NCBI GenBank assembly: GCA_900553965.1
Contig: USFX01000185.1
Span: 1-5,219, forward strand
Direction of reading: 5' to 3'
Source: an uncultured Prevotella sp.
Lineage (GTDB): Bacteria; Bacteroidota; Bacteroidia; Bacteroidales; Bacteroidaceae
DNA: 5,219 nt
Shown here: one piece after another, positions 1-5,219 of the stretch
Position numbering within the stretch: position 1 is the stretch's first letter
Layout: every line of letters begins with the position of its first letter
Position numbers and translations under genes: made by a program
Notes under the pieces: generated by a model
The model's database searches: none
The model's input: only the letters and a program-made list of their open reading frames with translations
Told to the model about the DNA's origin: nothing

Positions 1-133
1 GAGTGAGGAGTGTGGATGTCGTGGAATGAGGAGTGTGGAGTGAGGAGTGAGAATAGTCTTGTCGGATGATAACAAAGCTATTCTCCCTCCTCACTCCACA
101 CTCCTCATTCCACGACATCCACACTCCTCACTC
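1..133. repeat. Long inverted repeat, 56-bp arms, built from GAGTGWG heptamers
   Basis: Positions 1-56 are the reverse complement of 78-133, with a single mismatch (48 opposite 86) and a 21-nt spacer at 57-77. Each arm is G-rich on one strand and made largely of a 7-nt unit: GAGTGAG at 1, GAGTGTG at 8, GAGTGTG at 31, GAGTGAG at 38 and 45, interrupted by a non-periodic middle (about 15-30). The right arm carries three more bases (134-136) that could pair with sequence left of the window, so the left boundary is unknown. It starts 19 bp beyond the stop codon of the glycosidase-like gene. Transcribed in either direction it would give a very stable hairpin, so it could stop transcription or protect a 3' end. 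No T-tract is visible, and a dispersed intergenic repeat is equally possible. Confidence 0.9.
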
Positions 134-152
134 CTCGAAAAGCCCTCCTCTA

Positions 153-1430
153 CTATTGCAACGTCACTCCCATCAGTCCTATGACGACGTCATTGGACAG
201 CGTCCGTACAGTCAGCGACTTGAGTTTCTTCGTTCCGTCAAGCGGCATGCGCAGCATCTGGGCTGCTCCGCCGGGAATGTCTCGGCCATAGACGCCCTTG
301 ATTGACAGTTCCTTGCCGAGGTCGCGGCTGACCGTCCCCGTGCCGAAGCTGACGCGATAGGGACGCGGCGAGGTTGTCGTGAAGGCCATGCCGTCAACGT
401 AGTAGTCCTGCTCAATCGGACACCAGTTGTCGGGATTTCGCAGACGGAGCGTGTCCGTCGTGCCATCTTCGTATGTCGCGATGACAAGACCGTTGTCGAT
501 TCGGCTCTGCATGTGGTTGGTCGAACCGGCCATGAGCAGATAGGCGGACGTCGCCTTGCCGGTCAGCGGCACGGTGATGCTATCGGGATAGTTGTTCCAA
601 AGAGACGTAAAGACGATGTTGCGGCCTTTCTTCAGCGTGCGGAACGGCACTCCGGCCACGACAAACTGGTCTTTCCTGATGAGCGTGCGGAAGACGGAGT
701 CCTTGATTTCCGCCATCAGTTTCGGATGACACCACTCCCCTATTCCGTTCACCGGAATCTGAAGCGTGGTCGTCTTGGGACGCGGCGAGACATATTCATT
801 GGCGAAGATGTCGGTCACGTTGGCGTTCATCATGTCGTCCATTTTGACCTTACGGAACTTGCCCTTTGCCGGTTCGGCGAGTCCGTAGGCCGTCGGCGAA
901 AGGCTCTTGTCCGTCACCCGCTCCGGCTTATACATACGGCGGGGCACGTTTCTGTTGACCGTGATGACCTGAGTCAGTTCGTCCGAGCCTTCCGTTTCGA
1001 CGTAAGCGCCGCGGTCAGTGTTCTGACGGAGAACGATTTTGAGCGGCCGGGCGAAGTTCTGGGTAATCTCATAGACGTCCTTGTCGCCCTCGCGACGGAA
1101 CTTGTAAGAAAGATATGGGGTTGTCACGGACGCGCTGTCCCACTCTGCGGGGAAGCCCGGACGGATTATGCAGCGGCCGTTGAGGGCATCGGGAACAATG
1201 CCGAAAAGTCCCTGAAGAAGTGTGCGTGAGGATATTCCGATGCAGTCACCGAAGTCGCGATAGCACTCTCCGCGTGCGGCATCATAGAAACTGAGCTGCC
1301 CGAAGTTGCCGGGGCTTACTCCGAGATACATCTGGTCCATGATATTGGCCATCATCAGCTGATAGCCCGCCTCGGCACGGCCCGCCTCAAAGTAGGCCAG
1401 TGCCGTGTGCATGACCTCTGCCGTGGCCAC
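153..1430 (-). CDS. C-terminal fragment of the DUF4450-like protein (425 aa from GTG)
   Basis: This is the downstream half of the broken gene. The open frame extends upstream of the nominal GTG at 1430 to about 1457, where it reads LPYSWSINNV directly before the GTG-encoded Val. That Val is therefore an internal residue of the parent protein, not a true start. The first 100 residues hold the end of the alpha/alpha barrel (MYLGVSPGNFGQLSFYDAAR at about 34-53; PDALNGRCIIRPGFPAEW at about 80-97). The rest is a beta-rich C-terminal region. It ends with VTLQ and two adjacent TAG stops (153-155 and 150-152). No promoter or signal peptide precedes it. Its 434 codons are undamaged, which suggests the lesion is recent or an artefact. 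Confidence 0.65.
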   Translation of the reverse strand: MATAEVMHTALAYFEAGRAEAGYQLMMANIMDQMYLGVSPGNFGQLSFYDAARGECYRDFGDCIGISSRTLLQGLFGIVPDALNGRCIIRPGFPAEWDSASVTTPYLSYKFRREGDKDVYEITQNFARPLKIVLRQNTDRGAYVETEGSDELTQVITVNRNVPRRMYKPERVTDKSLSPTAYGLAEPAKGKFRKVKMDDMMNANVTDIFANEYVSPRPKTTTLQIPVNGIGEWCHPKLMAEIKDSVFRTLIRKDQFVVAGVPFRTLKKGRNIVFTSLWNNYPDSITVPLTGKATSAYLLMAGSTNHMQSRIDNGLVIATYEDGTTDTLRLRNPDNWCPIEQDYYVDGMAFTTTSPRPYRVSFGTGTVSRDLGKELSIKGVYGRDIPGGAAQMLRMPLDGTKKLKSLTVRTLSNDVVIGLMGVTLQ

Positions 1431-3097
1431 ATTGTTGATGCTCCAAGAATACGGCAGATGGTCGAGCCATAGTCGACACCGTTGGCCGTCACCTTGATAT
1501 GCGGAATCTCGCGGTCAACATAGCGGGTGGCCTCCCAGAACTGTCCCGGAGAGCCGGCGCCGCAGTCTATCGGAGTATAGACGGACCACAGGGCGGCACT
1601 CTCGTGCTTGCGCTTCAGGCCCATAGCCTCCTCAAATTCGGCCCAGTGGCCTTTGCCGTCGAGCCACAGACGGTCGTTCATAGCCTTCAGGATGAGGTCT
1701 GCTTCGGCATGATATGGAGCGGCATCCTCACCGATCAGCTCGGCGATGCGGGCCGCGAGACGGTTGCCACGGTAGTTGTATGCCGACGAATGGGTCACCG
1801 CACCACCACTATAATAGAGCGCGTCACTGGCCCAGATGCAGCAGTAGGCATCGTAAAGGCCGTCTCCGTCGGGGTCGTAGTTGCGCTTCTCCCACGCCAG
1901 ATGCGACTTTATGACGGGCCACATCTTGCGCATGTACGCCGTGTCGGCATTGTAACAGAAGTGCCACAGAAGCTCATCCATGTAGTTGAGGTTCATGTCA
2001 TAGTGGTGCATCTGATTGTTCTTCTCGGGATTGCGGCATATATATCCGTTGCTGTACATCTGCGTTCCCCACTTCTTTTCGGCGCGGGCGAGGTTCAGCT
2101 CACGGTCCTGCGACGGATGGGGAATCGTCGGAGCGACGTCCGTCACCTGGCTCTTGGCGTATGCGTCGAAGTGGGAACGGGCACGGTCGTTCCATCCCAG
2201 CACGTCACCGAGATAGCCGGCGCGCCATCCGGCCAGCGGCATTCGCCAGCCGATACAGCCGTGAAGCCACGTCTGACCGTCCCAGTCGCCGTCGGCAGCG
2301 ATGGTGAGGGCAGCTCCGAGAGTATTGATATAGGGGTCGGGAGTGTCAAAGCGCACCCGCCCGGCAAGCTCAGTGTTATATTCAATGGTCTCTTCCCACA
2401 GTGAGTTGGCCAGTTCGAAGGCAACATCCTCAACCTTGTTCAGACGTACGAGGACATAGGCGACGCTGCGACCCTGACCGTATGTCGCTCCGGAGACCAC
2501 CGGGTCGGGATTCGTCGGCGACGTGTCGAACACGCCGGCAGGGTCTGCGCCGATATCTCCGTTGCGCCTCATGCCCTTGCCGTAGATGTTGGTAACAACA
2601 GCCTTGACGTCAAGAGAACCTTCTCCGCCCTCCCGTTCAAAGCGGAACAGCGCGCTCTCCTCGCCCTGCAAGGCCACCACGCCGATGCGCAGGGCGGTCA
2701 TGCCGGCTTTCTCCAGCCGCTTGTCACGCAACAGATAGCTGCGGCAGGCATCCTGATACCACGCCTTGCAGTAGTCCGTAGAGTCCACGGGGACACCGTT
2801 GACGACGAAGCGCACGTTGCGGTGCTTGCCTTTCTTGAACACGGCGAAGACGGGACGGTCACTCGTCTCCACACGATAGTCGGTATATCCGCCGTAGAGG
2901 GCACGGGTATAGCGGTTCGTTCCGTTCTCACAGACGAACGCCCTTCCCTCGGGCTGATAGTTCATCCTGCGTTCCGTTCCGCGCAAAGCCTCGTTGTTAG
3001 AACGTGATTCGATGAAGTCGCCGACTTTCTGCTGCGCCGCTGCCGGTACTGTCATAAGTACAGTCAGCAGTGCGATATTGATTTGTTTCAGGTTCAT
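1355..3097 (-). CDS. N-terminal fragment of the DUF4450-like protein (580 aa, premature stop)
   Basis: This is the part of the broken gene that could still be translated from the native start. The ATG at 3097 is chosen because it places a hydrophobic signal peptide (INIALLTVLMTVPAAA) exactly at the N terminus. The leader just upstream is A/T-rich with no Shine-Dalgarno sequence, as is normal in Bacteroidetes. Residues 1-546 look genuine. Residues 547-580 are out-of-frame sequence, basic and rich in Arg, Cys and Trp, ending at a TGA at 1355-1357. The fragment keeps the N-terminal region and about two thirds of the helical barrel but loses the last helices and the C-terminal domain. A folded, active product is therefore unlikely unless the frameshift is a sequence error or is bypassed. 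Confidence 0.7.
   Translation of the reverse strand: MNLKQINIALLTVLMTVPAAAQQKVGDFIESRSNNEALRGTERRMNYQPEGRAFVCENGTNRYTRALYGGYTDYRVETSDRPVFAVFKKGKHRNVRFVVNGVPVDSTDYCKAWYQDACRSYLLRDKRLEKAGMTALRIGVVALQGEESALFRFEREGGEGSLDVKAVVTNIYGKGMRRNGDIGADPAGVFDTSPTNPDPVVSGATYGQGRSVAYVLVRLNKVEDVAFELANSLWEETIEYNTELAGRVRFDTPDPYINTLGAALTIAADGDWDGQTWLHGCIGWRMPLAGWRAGYLGDVLGWNDRARSHFDAYAKSQVTDVAPTIPHPSQDRELNLARAEKKWGTQMYSNGYICRNPEKNNQMHHYDMNLNYMDELLWHFCYNADTAYMRKMWPVIKSHLAWEKRNYDPDGDGLYDAYCCIWASDALYYSGGAVTHSSAYNYRGNRLAARIAELIGEDAAPYHAEADLILKAMNDRLWLDGKGHWAEFEEAMGLKRKHESAALWSVYTPIDCGAGSPGQFWEATRYVDREIPHIKVTANGVDYGSTICRILGASTMWPRQRSCTRHWPTLRRAVPRRAIS
1457..1463 (-). other. Frameshift point in the DUF4450-like gene
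   Basis: Read on the minus strand, frame 1 gives VDYGST up to the ACC codon at 1462-1460. The expected family continuation (LPYSWSINNV) starts in another frame with the CTG at 1457. Only two bases (1459-1458) lie between the two reading frames, where three are needed. One lost base, for example from a CC run at 1460-1461, explains it and would restore Thr-(Asn or His)-Leu-Pro-Tyr. The site has no slippery heptamer followed by a clear pseudoknot, so a programmed frameshift is not supported. Confidence 0.8.
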
Positions 3098-3233
3098 TAT
3101 AATAATATGTTTGTTTCTTTATATGTCTTTCCTTTGCCTGACGCCGGCATATCATAATCCCCGACGGGCCGCGGCACGGTCTCCGGCACGGCACGCCAGA
3201 GCCGCCGGCAAAGGCTTTTCAGCAAAGCCCCGA
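3098..3233 (-). promoter_or_regulatory. GC-rich structured 5' leader of the DUF4450-like gene
   Basis: This is about 135 nt between the predicted transcription start and the ATG. The promoter-proximal 100 nt is strikingly GC-rich for an intergenic region, while the last 35 nt before the start is A/T-rich. Visible pairings on the minus-strand RNA are a 6-bp hairpin (3224-3229 with 3213-3218), a 7-bp hairpin with one G-U pair (3195-3201 with 3181-3187), and a long-range match of 8 bases (3207-3214 with 3131-3138) that would enclose the second hairpin. The long-range stem shares two bases with the first hairpin. It matches no riboswitch class that I recognise. It could be a cis-regulatory RNA or a stability element, but regulation is inference. 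Confidence 0.45.
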
Positions 3234-3236
3234 CTG

Positions 3237-3268
3237 CAAATATAGCGATTATTTCCGACATCTGCAAA
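3237..3268 (-). promoter_or_regulatory. Bacteroidetes-type promoter for the DUF4450-like gene
   Basis: On the minus strand a TTTG (3268-3265) is followed after 20 nt by TATATTTG (3244-3237). This is a full match to the known Bacteroides primary sigma factor consensus (-33 TTTG, 19-21 nt, -7 TAnnTTTG). Transcription would start at about 3230-3234 and leave a leader of about 135 nt. A second TATATTTG overlaps the -33 element (3272-3265) but has no TTTG at the right distance upstream. Confidence 0.75.
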
Positions 3269-3279
3269 TATAAGGGGAT

Positions 3280-3314
3280 AAATTAAAAGCGGGCTGTCTT
3301 CCCGACAACCCGCT
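3280..3314 (-). terminator. Terminator hairpin ending the candidate small RNA
   Basis: On the minus strand an 11-bp stem (3314-3304 with 3298-3288) encloses the loop GGGAA. All positions pair as RNA, including one U-G at 3308/3294. TTTTAATTT follows directly (down to about 3280). On the plus strand the same position is a C/A mismatch and no T-tract follows, so it works best in the minus direction. Confidence 0.75.
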
Positions 3315-3422
3315 CCGTAAAAACAAACTACTTAAAAACTAATCTACTAAAACAAATCAAAAATATCTCTTTTTATTCAATTCTGATTTACGGATGTTCT
3401 GTCACTTATCCGTTGTTTGATG
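3284..3422 (-). ncRNA. Candidate small RNA, about 140 nt
   Basis: This is a noncoding stretch delimited by a consensus promoter and a terminator-like hairpin on the same strand. The predicted RNA opens with a hairpin of 6 bp and a 12-nt loop (3408-3413 with 3390-3395). An A/U-rich hairpin follows, formed by two stacked stems (3385-3389 with 3354-3358, and 3370-3374 with 3359-3363). Then comes a single-stranded U-rich tract containing GTAGATTAG and AAGTAGTTTG, and finally the terminator. An alternative 7-bp pairing (3387-3393 with 3315-3321) would compete with the first hairpin and close the whole A/U-rich part. No open reading frame with a plausible start fits it. The long-stem shape makes a 6S-like RNA or another conserved Bacteroidales RNA possible, but I cannot confirm a family. 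It could instead be an attenuated leader of the downstream gene. Confidence 0.5.
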
Positions 3423-3425
3423 GTG

Positions 3426-3456
3426 CAAAGTTATCAACTTTATCGCAACAATCAAA
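3426..3456 (-). promoter_or_regulatory. Bacteroidetes-type promoter upstream of the candidate small RNA
   Basis: Minus-strand TTTG (3456-3453), 19 nt, then TAACTTTG (3433-3426), is an exact match to the Bacteroidetes -33/-7 consensus. It lies downstream of the groEL terminator and just before the candidate small RNA, with a predicted start at about 3420-3422. The region upstream of it (3457-3499) is A/T-rich and holds no other feature I can see. Confidence 0.75.
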
Positions 3457-3499
3457 GCATTTATGTCTAAATAATAGCAAAAACAATATGAAAAATATC

Positions 3500-3530
3500 A
3501 AAAAGAGACCGGAATTTCGTTCCGGTCTCT
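3500..3530 (-). terminator. Intrinsic terminator of groEL
   Basis: An 11-bp perfect stem (3530-3520 with 3514-3504) with the 5-nt loop CGAAA is followed on the minus strand by five T residues (3504-3500, the first also the last stem base), then GATATTTTTC. It begins 27 bp after the groEL stop codon. A-runs on the other flank would give it some activity in the plus direction, but no plus-strand gene ends here. Confidence 0.92.
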
Positions 3531-3557
3531 CTTTTTGTTATCTTCACTTTGCAAATC

Positions 3558-5183
3558 TTACATCATTCCGCCCATGCCGGGAGCGCCGCCCATCGGCATT
3601 GCCGGCTTGTCCTCGGGCTTGTCGACGATGAGGCATTCGGTCGTCAGGAACATGCCGGCTATTGAGGCGGCGTTCTCCAGAGCCACGCGTGACACCTTTG
3701 CAGGGTCAATCACGCCGGCTTTGCGCATGTCCTCATAGACATCCGTACGGGCGTTGTAACCGAAGTCACCCTCTCCCTCGCGGACCTTCTGGACAACGAC
3801 AGCGCCCTCGCCACCGGCGTTGGTGACAATCTGACGCAGCGGTTCCTCGATGGCACGCTCAACGATGTTGATACCGGTCTGCTCGTCGGCGTTGTCGCCC
3901 TTAAGTCCGGCCAGAGCCGAGAGGGCGCGGATGTATGTCGTACCGCCACCGGCAACGACACCTTCCTCGATGGCAGCGCGTGTTGCGCAGAGTGCGTCGT
4001 CAACGCGGTCTTTCTTCTCCTTCATCTCAACCTCGCTGTTTGCACCGACGTAGAGCACTGCCACGCCGCCGGCCATCTTGGCCAGACGCTCCTGGAGCTT
4101 CTCCTTGTCGTAAGAGCTTGTGGTGTTGCTGATCTCGTTCTTTATCTGTGCGATGCGGTCGGCAATGGCCTCCTTCAGGCCGGCACCGTTGACAATCGTC
4201 GTGTTGTCCTTCGTCACGGTCACCTTGTCGCAGGTTCCGAGCATTTCGAGCGTAGCCTGTTCGAGCTTCAGACCCTTCTCCTCGCTGATGACCGTACCGC
4301 CTGTCAGGACGGCGATGTCCTCCAGCATGGCCTTGCGGCGGTCGCCGGGAGCCTTGACAGCGCAGATCTTCAATCCGCCGCGCAGACGGTTGACAACGAG
4401 CGTCGTCAGAGCCTCTGAGTCAACATCCTCAGCGATGACCAACAGCGGGCGTCCGCTCTCGGCAGCAGGCTGCAGGATGGGCAGGAAGTCCTTGATGTTG
4501 CTGATCTTCTTGTCGTAGATGAGGATGTAGGGGTTGTCCATGACGCACTCCATCTTGTCGGCGTCGGTCATGAAGTAGCTGCTGAGGTAGCCGCGGTCGA
4601 ACTGCATTCCCTCTACCACATTAATATATGTGTCGCGGCTCTTGCTCTCCTCGATGGTGATGACACCGTCCTTGCTGACCTTGCGCATGGCGTCGGCGAT
4701 GAGCTTGCCGATTTCGGGGTCGTTGTTGGCCGATACCGTTGCCACCTGCTCAATCTTGTCATAGTTGTCGTCGACCTTCTCGGCGTTGGCCTTGATATAT
4801 TCAACGACGGCGTTGACAGCCTTGTCGATACCGCGCTTGAGGTCCATGGGGTTGGCACCGGCGGTCACGTTCTTCAGTCCGACGTTGACGATGCTCTGGG
4901 CGAGGATGGTCGCTGTTGTCGTTCCGTCGCCGGCGTCGTCACCGGTCTTGCTGGCCACGCTCTTGACGAGCTGTGCGCCGGTGTTCTCGAAGTGGTCCTC
5001 CAGCTCTACTTCCTTTGCAACGGTAACACCGTCTTTCGTAATCTGGGGAGCGCCAAACTTCTTCTCGATGATCACGTTGCGGCCCTTCGGACCGAGTGTA
5101 ACCTTGACTGCGTTAGCCAACTGGTCGACGCCCTTCTTCAAGAGGTCGCGGGCGTCCATATTGAATTTGATATCTTTTGCCAT
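3558..5183 (-). CDS. groEL: 60-kDa chaperonin GroEL
   Basis: GroEL is the cytosolic double-ring ATP-driven chaperonin. It encloses unfolded proteins under a GroES lid. The 541 residues equal the usual family length, and the start MAKDIKF is the standard one. Visible motifs are LGPKGRNV at 30-37 (nucleotide-binding loop), Asp51, GDGTTTAT at 85-92 (ATP and magnesium binding), Asp396 in RVDDAL (matching the ATP-hydrolysis Asp398 of E. coli) and the family signature AAIEEGVVAGGG at 403-414. The C terminus is the flexible Gly-Met tail (MGGAPGMGGMM). Equatorial, intermediate and apical domains are all present without gaps. The gene ends with TAA and a strong terminator. No consensus promoter lies in the 36 bp upstream that are visible, so co-transcription with groES outside the window is likely. 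The sequence looks closest to Prevotella GroEL. Confidence 0.99.
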   Translation of the reverse strand: MAKDIKFNMDARDLLKKGVDQLANAVKVTLGPKGRNVIIEKKFGAPQITKDGVTVAKEVELEDHFENTGAQLVKSVASKTGDDAGDGTTTATILAQSIVNVGLKNVTAGANPMDLKRGIDKAVNAVVEYIKANAEKVDDNYDKIEQVATVSANNDPEIGKLIADAMRKVSKDGVITIEESKSRDTYINVVEGMQFDRGYLSSYFMTDADKMECVMDNPYILIYDKKISNIKDFLPILQPAAESGRPLLVIAEDVDSEALTTLVVNRLRGGLKICAVKAPGDRRKAMLEDIAVLTGGTVISEEKGLKLEQATLEMLGTCDKVTVTKDNTTIVNGAGLKEAIADRIAQIKNEISNTTSSYDKEKLQERLAKMAGGVAVLYVGANSEVEMKEKKDRVDDALCATRAAIEEGVVAGGGTTYIRALSALAGLKGDNADEQTGINIVERAIEEPLRQIVTNAGGEGAVVVQKVREGEGDFGYNARTDVYEDMRKAGVIDPAKVSRVALENAASIAGMFLTTECLIVDKPEDKPAMPMGGAPGMGGMM

Positions 5184-5219
5184 AACTTTATATTTTATAT
5201 TCGTTCATAAGCTTATCCC
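5184..5219 (-). promoter_or_regulatory. A/T-rich translation start region of groEL
   Basis: The bases directly before the groEL ATG read GAATATAAAATATAAAGTT on the minus strand. There is no Shine-Dalgarno sequence, and the A-rich leader is typical of well-expressed Bacteroidetes genes. No TAnnTTTG promoter element is present. The end of groES cannot be identified in these few bases. Confidence 0.5.

Larger units (their letters stand above)
153..3097 (-). pseudogene. Secreted DUF4450-like / six-hairpin glycosidase-like protein, frameshifted
   Basis: This is a single ancestral gene split by a frameshift near 1457-1463. Correcting one missing base gives about 981 residues. The protein starts with a signal peptide (residues 1-21, ending PAAA before QQ), which predicts export to the periplasm or outer membrane. 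An N-terminal region rich in predicted beta strands (about 40-240) is followed by an alpha/alpha-barrel-like region from about 250, and a C-terminal beta-rich region closes it. Family assignment rests on remembered motifs of Bacteroidales DUF4450 proteins: HGCIGWRMPLAGWR (279-292), DPDGDGLYDAY (408-418), IWASDALYY (421-429), THSSAYNY (435-442), then PYSWSINNV and SPGNFGQLSFYDAARGE across the break. Such proteins usually belong to polysaccharide breakdown systems. I cannot name the substrate or the catalytic residues. It has its own promoter and is separated from groEL by a terminator. No SusC/SusD pair is visible. Confidence 0.75.

Noticed and set aside
66..305. Plus-strand open frame of 79 codons starting in the palindrome
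   Set aside because: It runs through the inverted-repeat arm and then antisense to the real gene. Its composition is set by the repeat (repeated His-Ser-Ser) and nothing supports expression.
513..1229. Plus-strand open frame of 238 codons
   Set aside because: It lies opposite the C-terminal half of the glycosidase-like gene. It is His/Arg/Val-rich shadow sequence without a promoter or recognisable domain.
1457..1470. Programmed ribosomal frameshift as explanation of the split gene
   Set aside because: I see no slippery heptamer or strong downstream pseudoknot, and proteins of this type as I know them are made from one uninterrupted frame.
1499..2404. Long plus-strand open frame (301 codons) opposite the glycosidase-like gene
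   Set aside because: It is an antisense shadow of a GC-rich coding strand. The translation shows no family motif, and the minus-strand frame has clear protein motifs.
2997..3194. Minus-strand open frame of 65 codons overlapping the leader and gene start, as a possible leader peptide
   Set aside because: The start would lie inside the GC-rich folded leader. The frame runs out of phase into the signal-peptide region, and the residues show no leader-peptide pattern.
3165..3200. Resemblance of GGAGACC in the leader to the B12-box of cobalamin riboswitches
   Set aside because: The flanking bases do not fit the box, and the other conserved cobalamin riboswitch blocks are absent, so only a short chance match remains.
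3410..3640. Plus-strand open frames across the groEL 3' end
   Set aside because: They cross the groEL terminator and run antisense to the groEL C terminus, with no plus-strand promoter.

Overview
The window looks like a chromosomal segment of a Bacteroidales bacterium, most likely Prevotella or a close relative. Three observations support this. The GroEL protein reads like those of Prevotellaceae. The gene starts have A/T-rich leaders without Shine-Dalgarno sequences. Two intergenic promoters match the Bacteroidetes housekeeping consensus (TTTG, 19-21 nt, TAnnTTTG). The genus is inferred from memory of related sequences, not from a search.

Everything supported lies on the minus strand, so the layout reads right to left. 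At the right end is a complete groEL (5183 to 3558), probably the second gene of a groES-groEL operon whose first gene lies outside the window. It ends in a textbook intrinsic terminator (about 3500-3530). The roughly 460-bp gap that follows is dense. It holds a consensus promoter (3426-3456), about 140 nt of noncoding sequence ending in a second terminator-like hairpin (3288-3314), a second consensus promoter (3237-3268), and a GC-rich leader that can fold (about 3098-3233). The first promoter-terminator pair delimits a candidate small RNA. The second promoter drives the next gene.

That gene (3097 to 153) encodes a large secreted protein that I place in the DUF4450 / six-hairpin glycosidase-like group of Bacteroidales carbohydrate-active proteins. 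It is broken by what looks like a one-base deletion near 1457-1463. The N-terminal 546 residues and the C-terminal 434 residues lie in different frames, and a one-base correction would give a protein of about 981 residues. This could be a recent pseudogene or a sequence error.

Just past the stop codon, positions 1-133 form a nearly perfect inverted repeat. It has 56-bp arms with one mismatch and a 21-nt spacer, and the arms are built largely from a degenerate GAGTGAG/GAGTGTG heptamer. It may continue beyond the left edge.

The two genes are not functionally linked: one is a cytosolic chaperonin, the other an exported polysaccharide-processing protein. The terminator and promoters between them show separate transcription. 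The most interesting parts are the candidate small RNA, the structured leader and the long heptamer-built palindrome.
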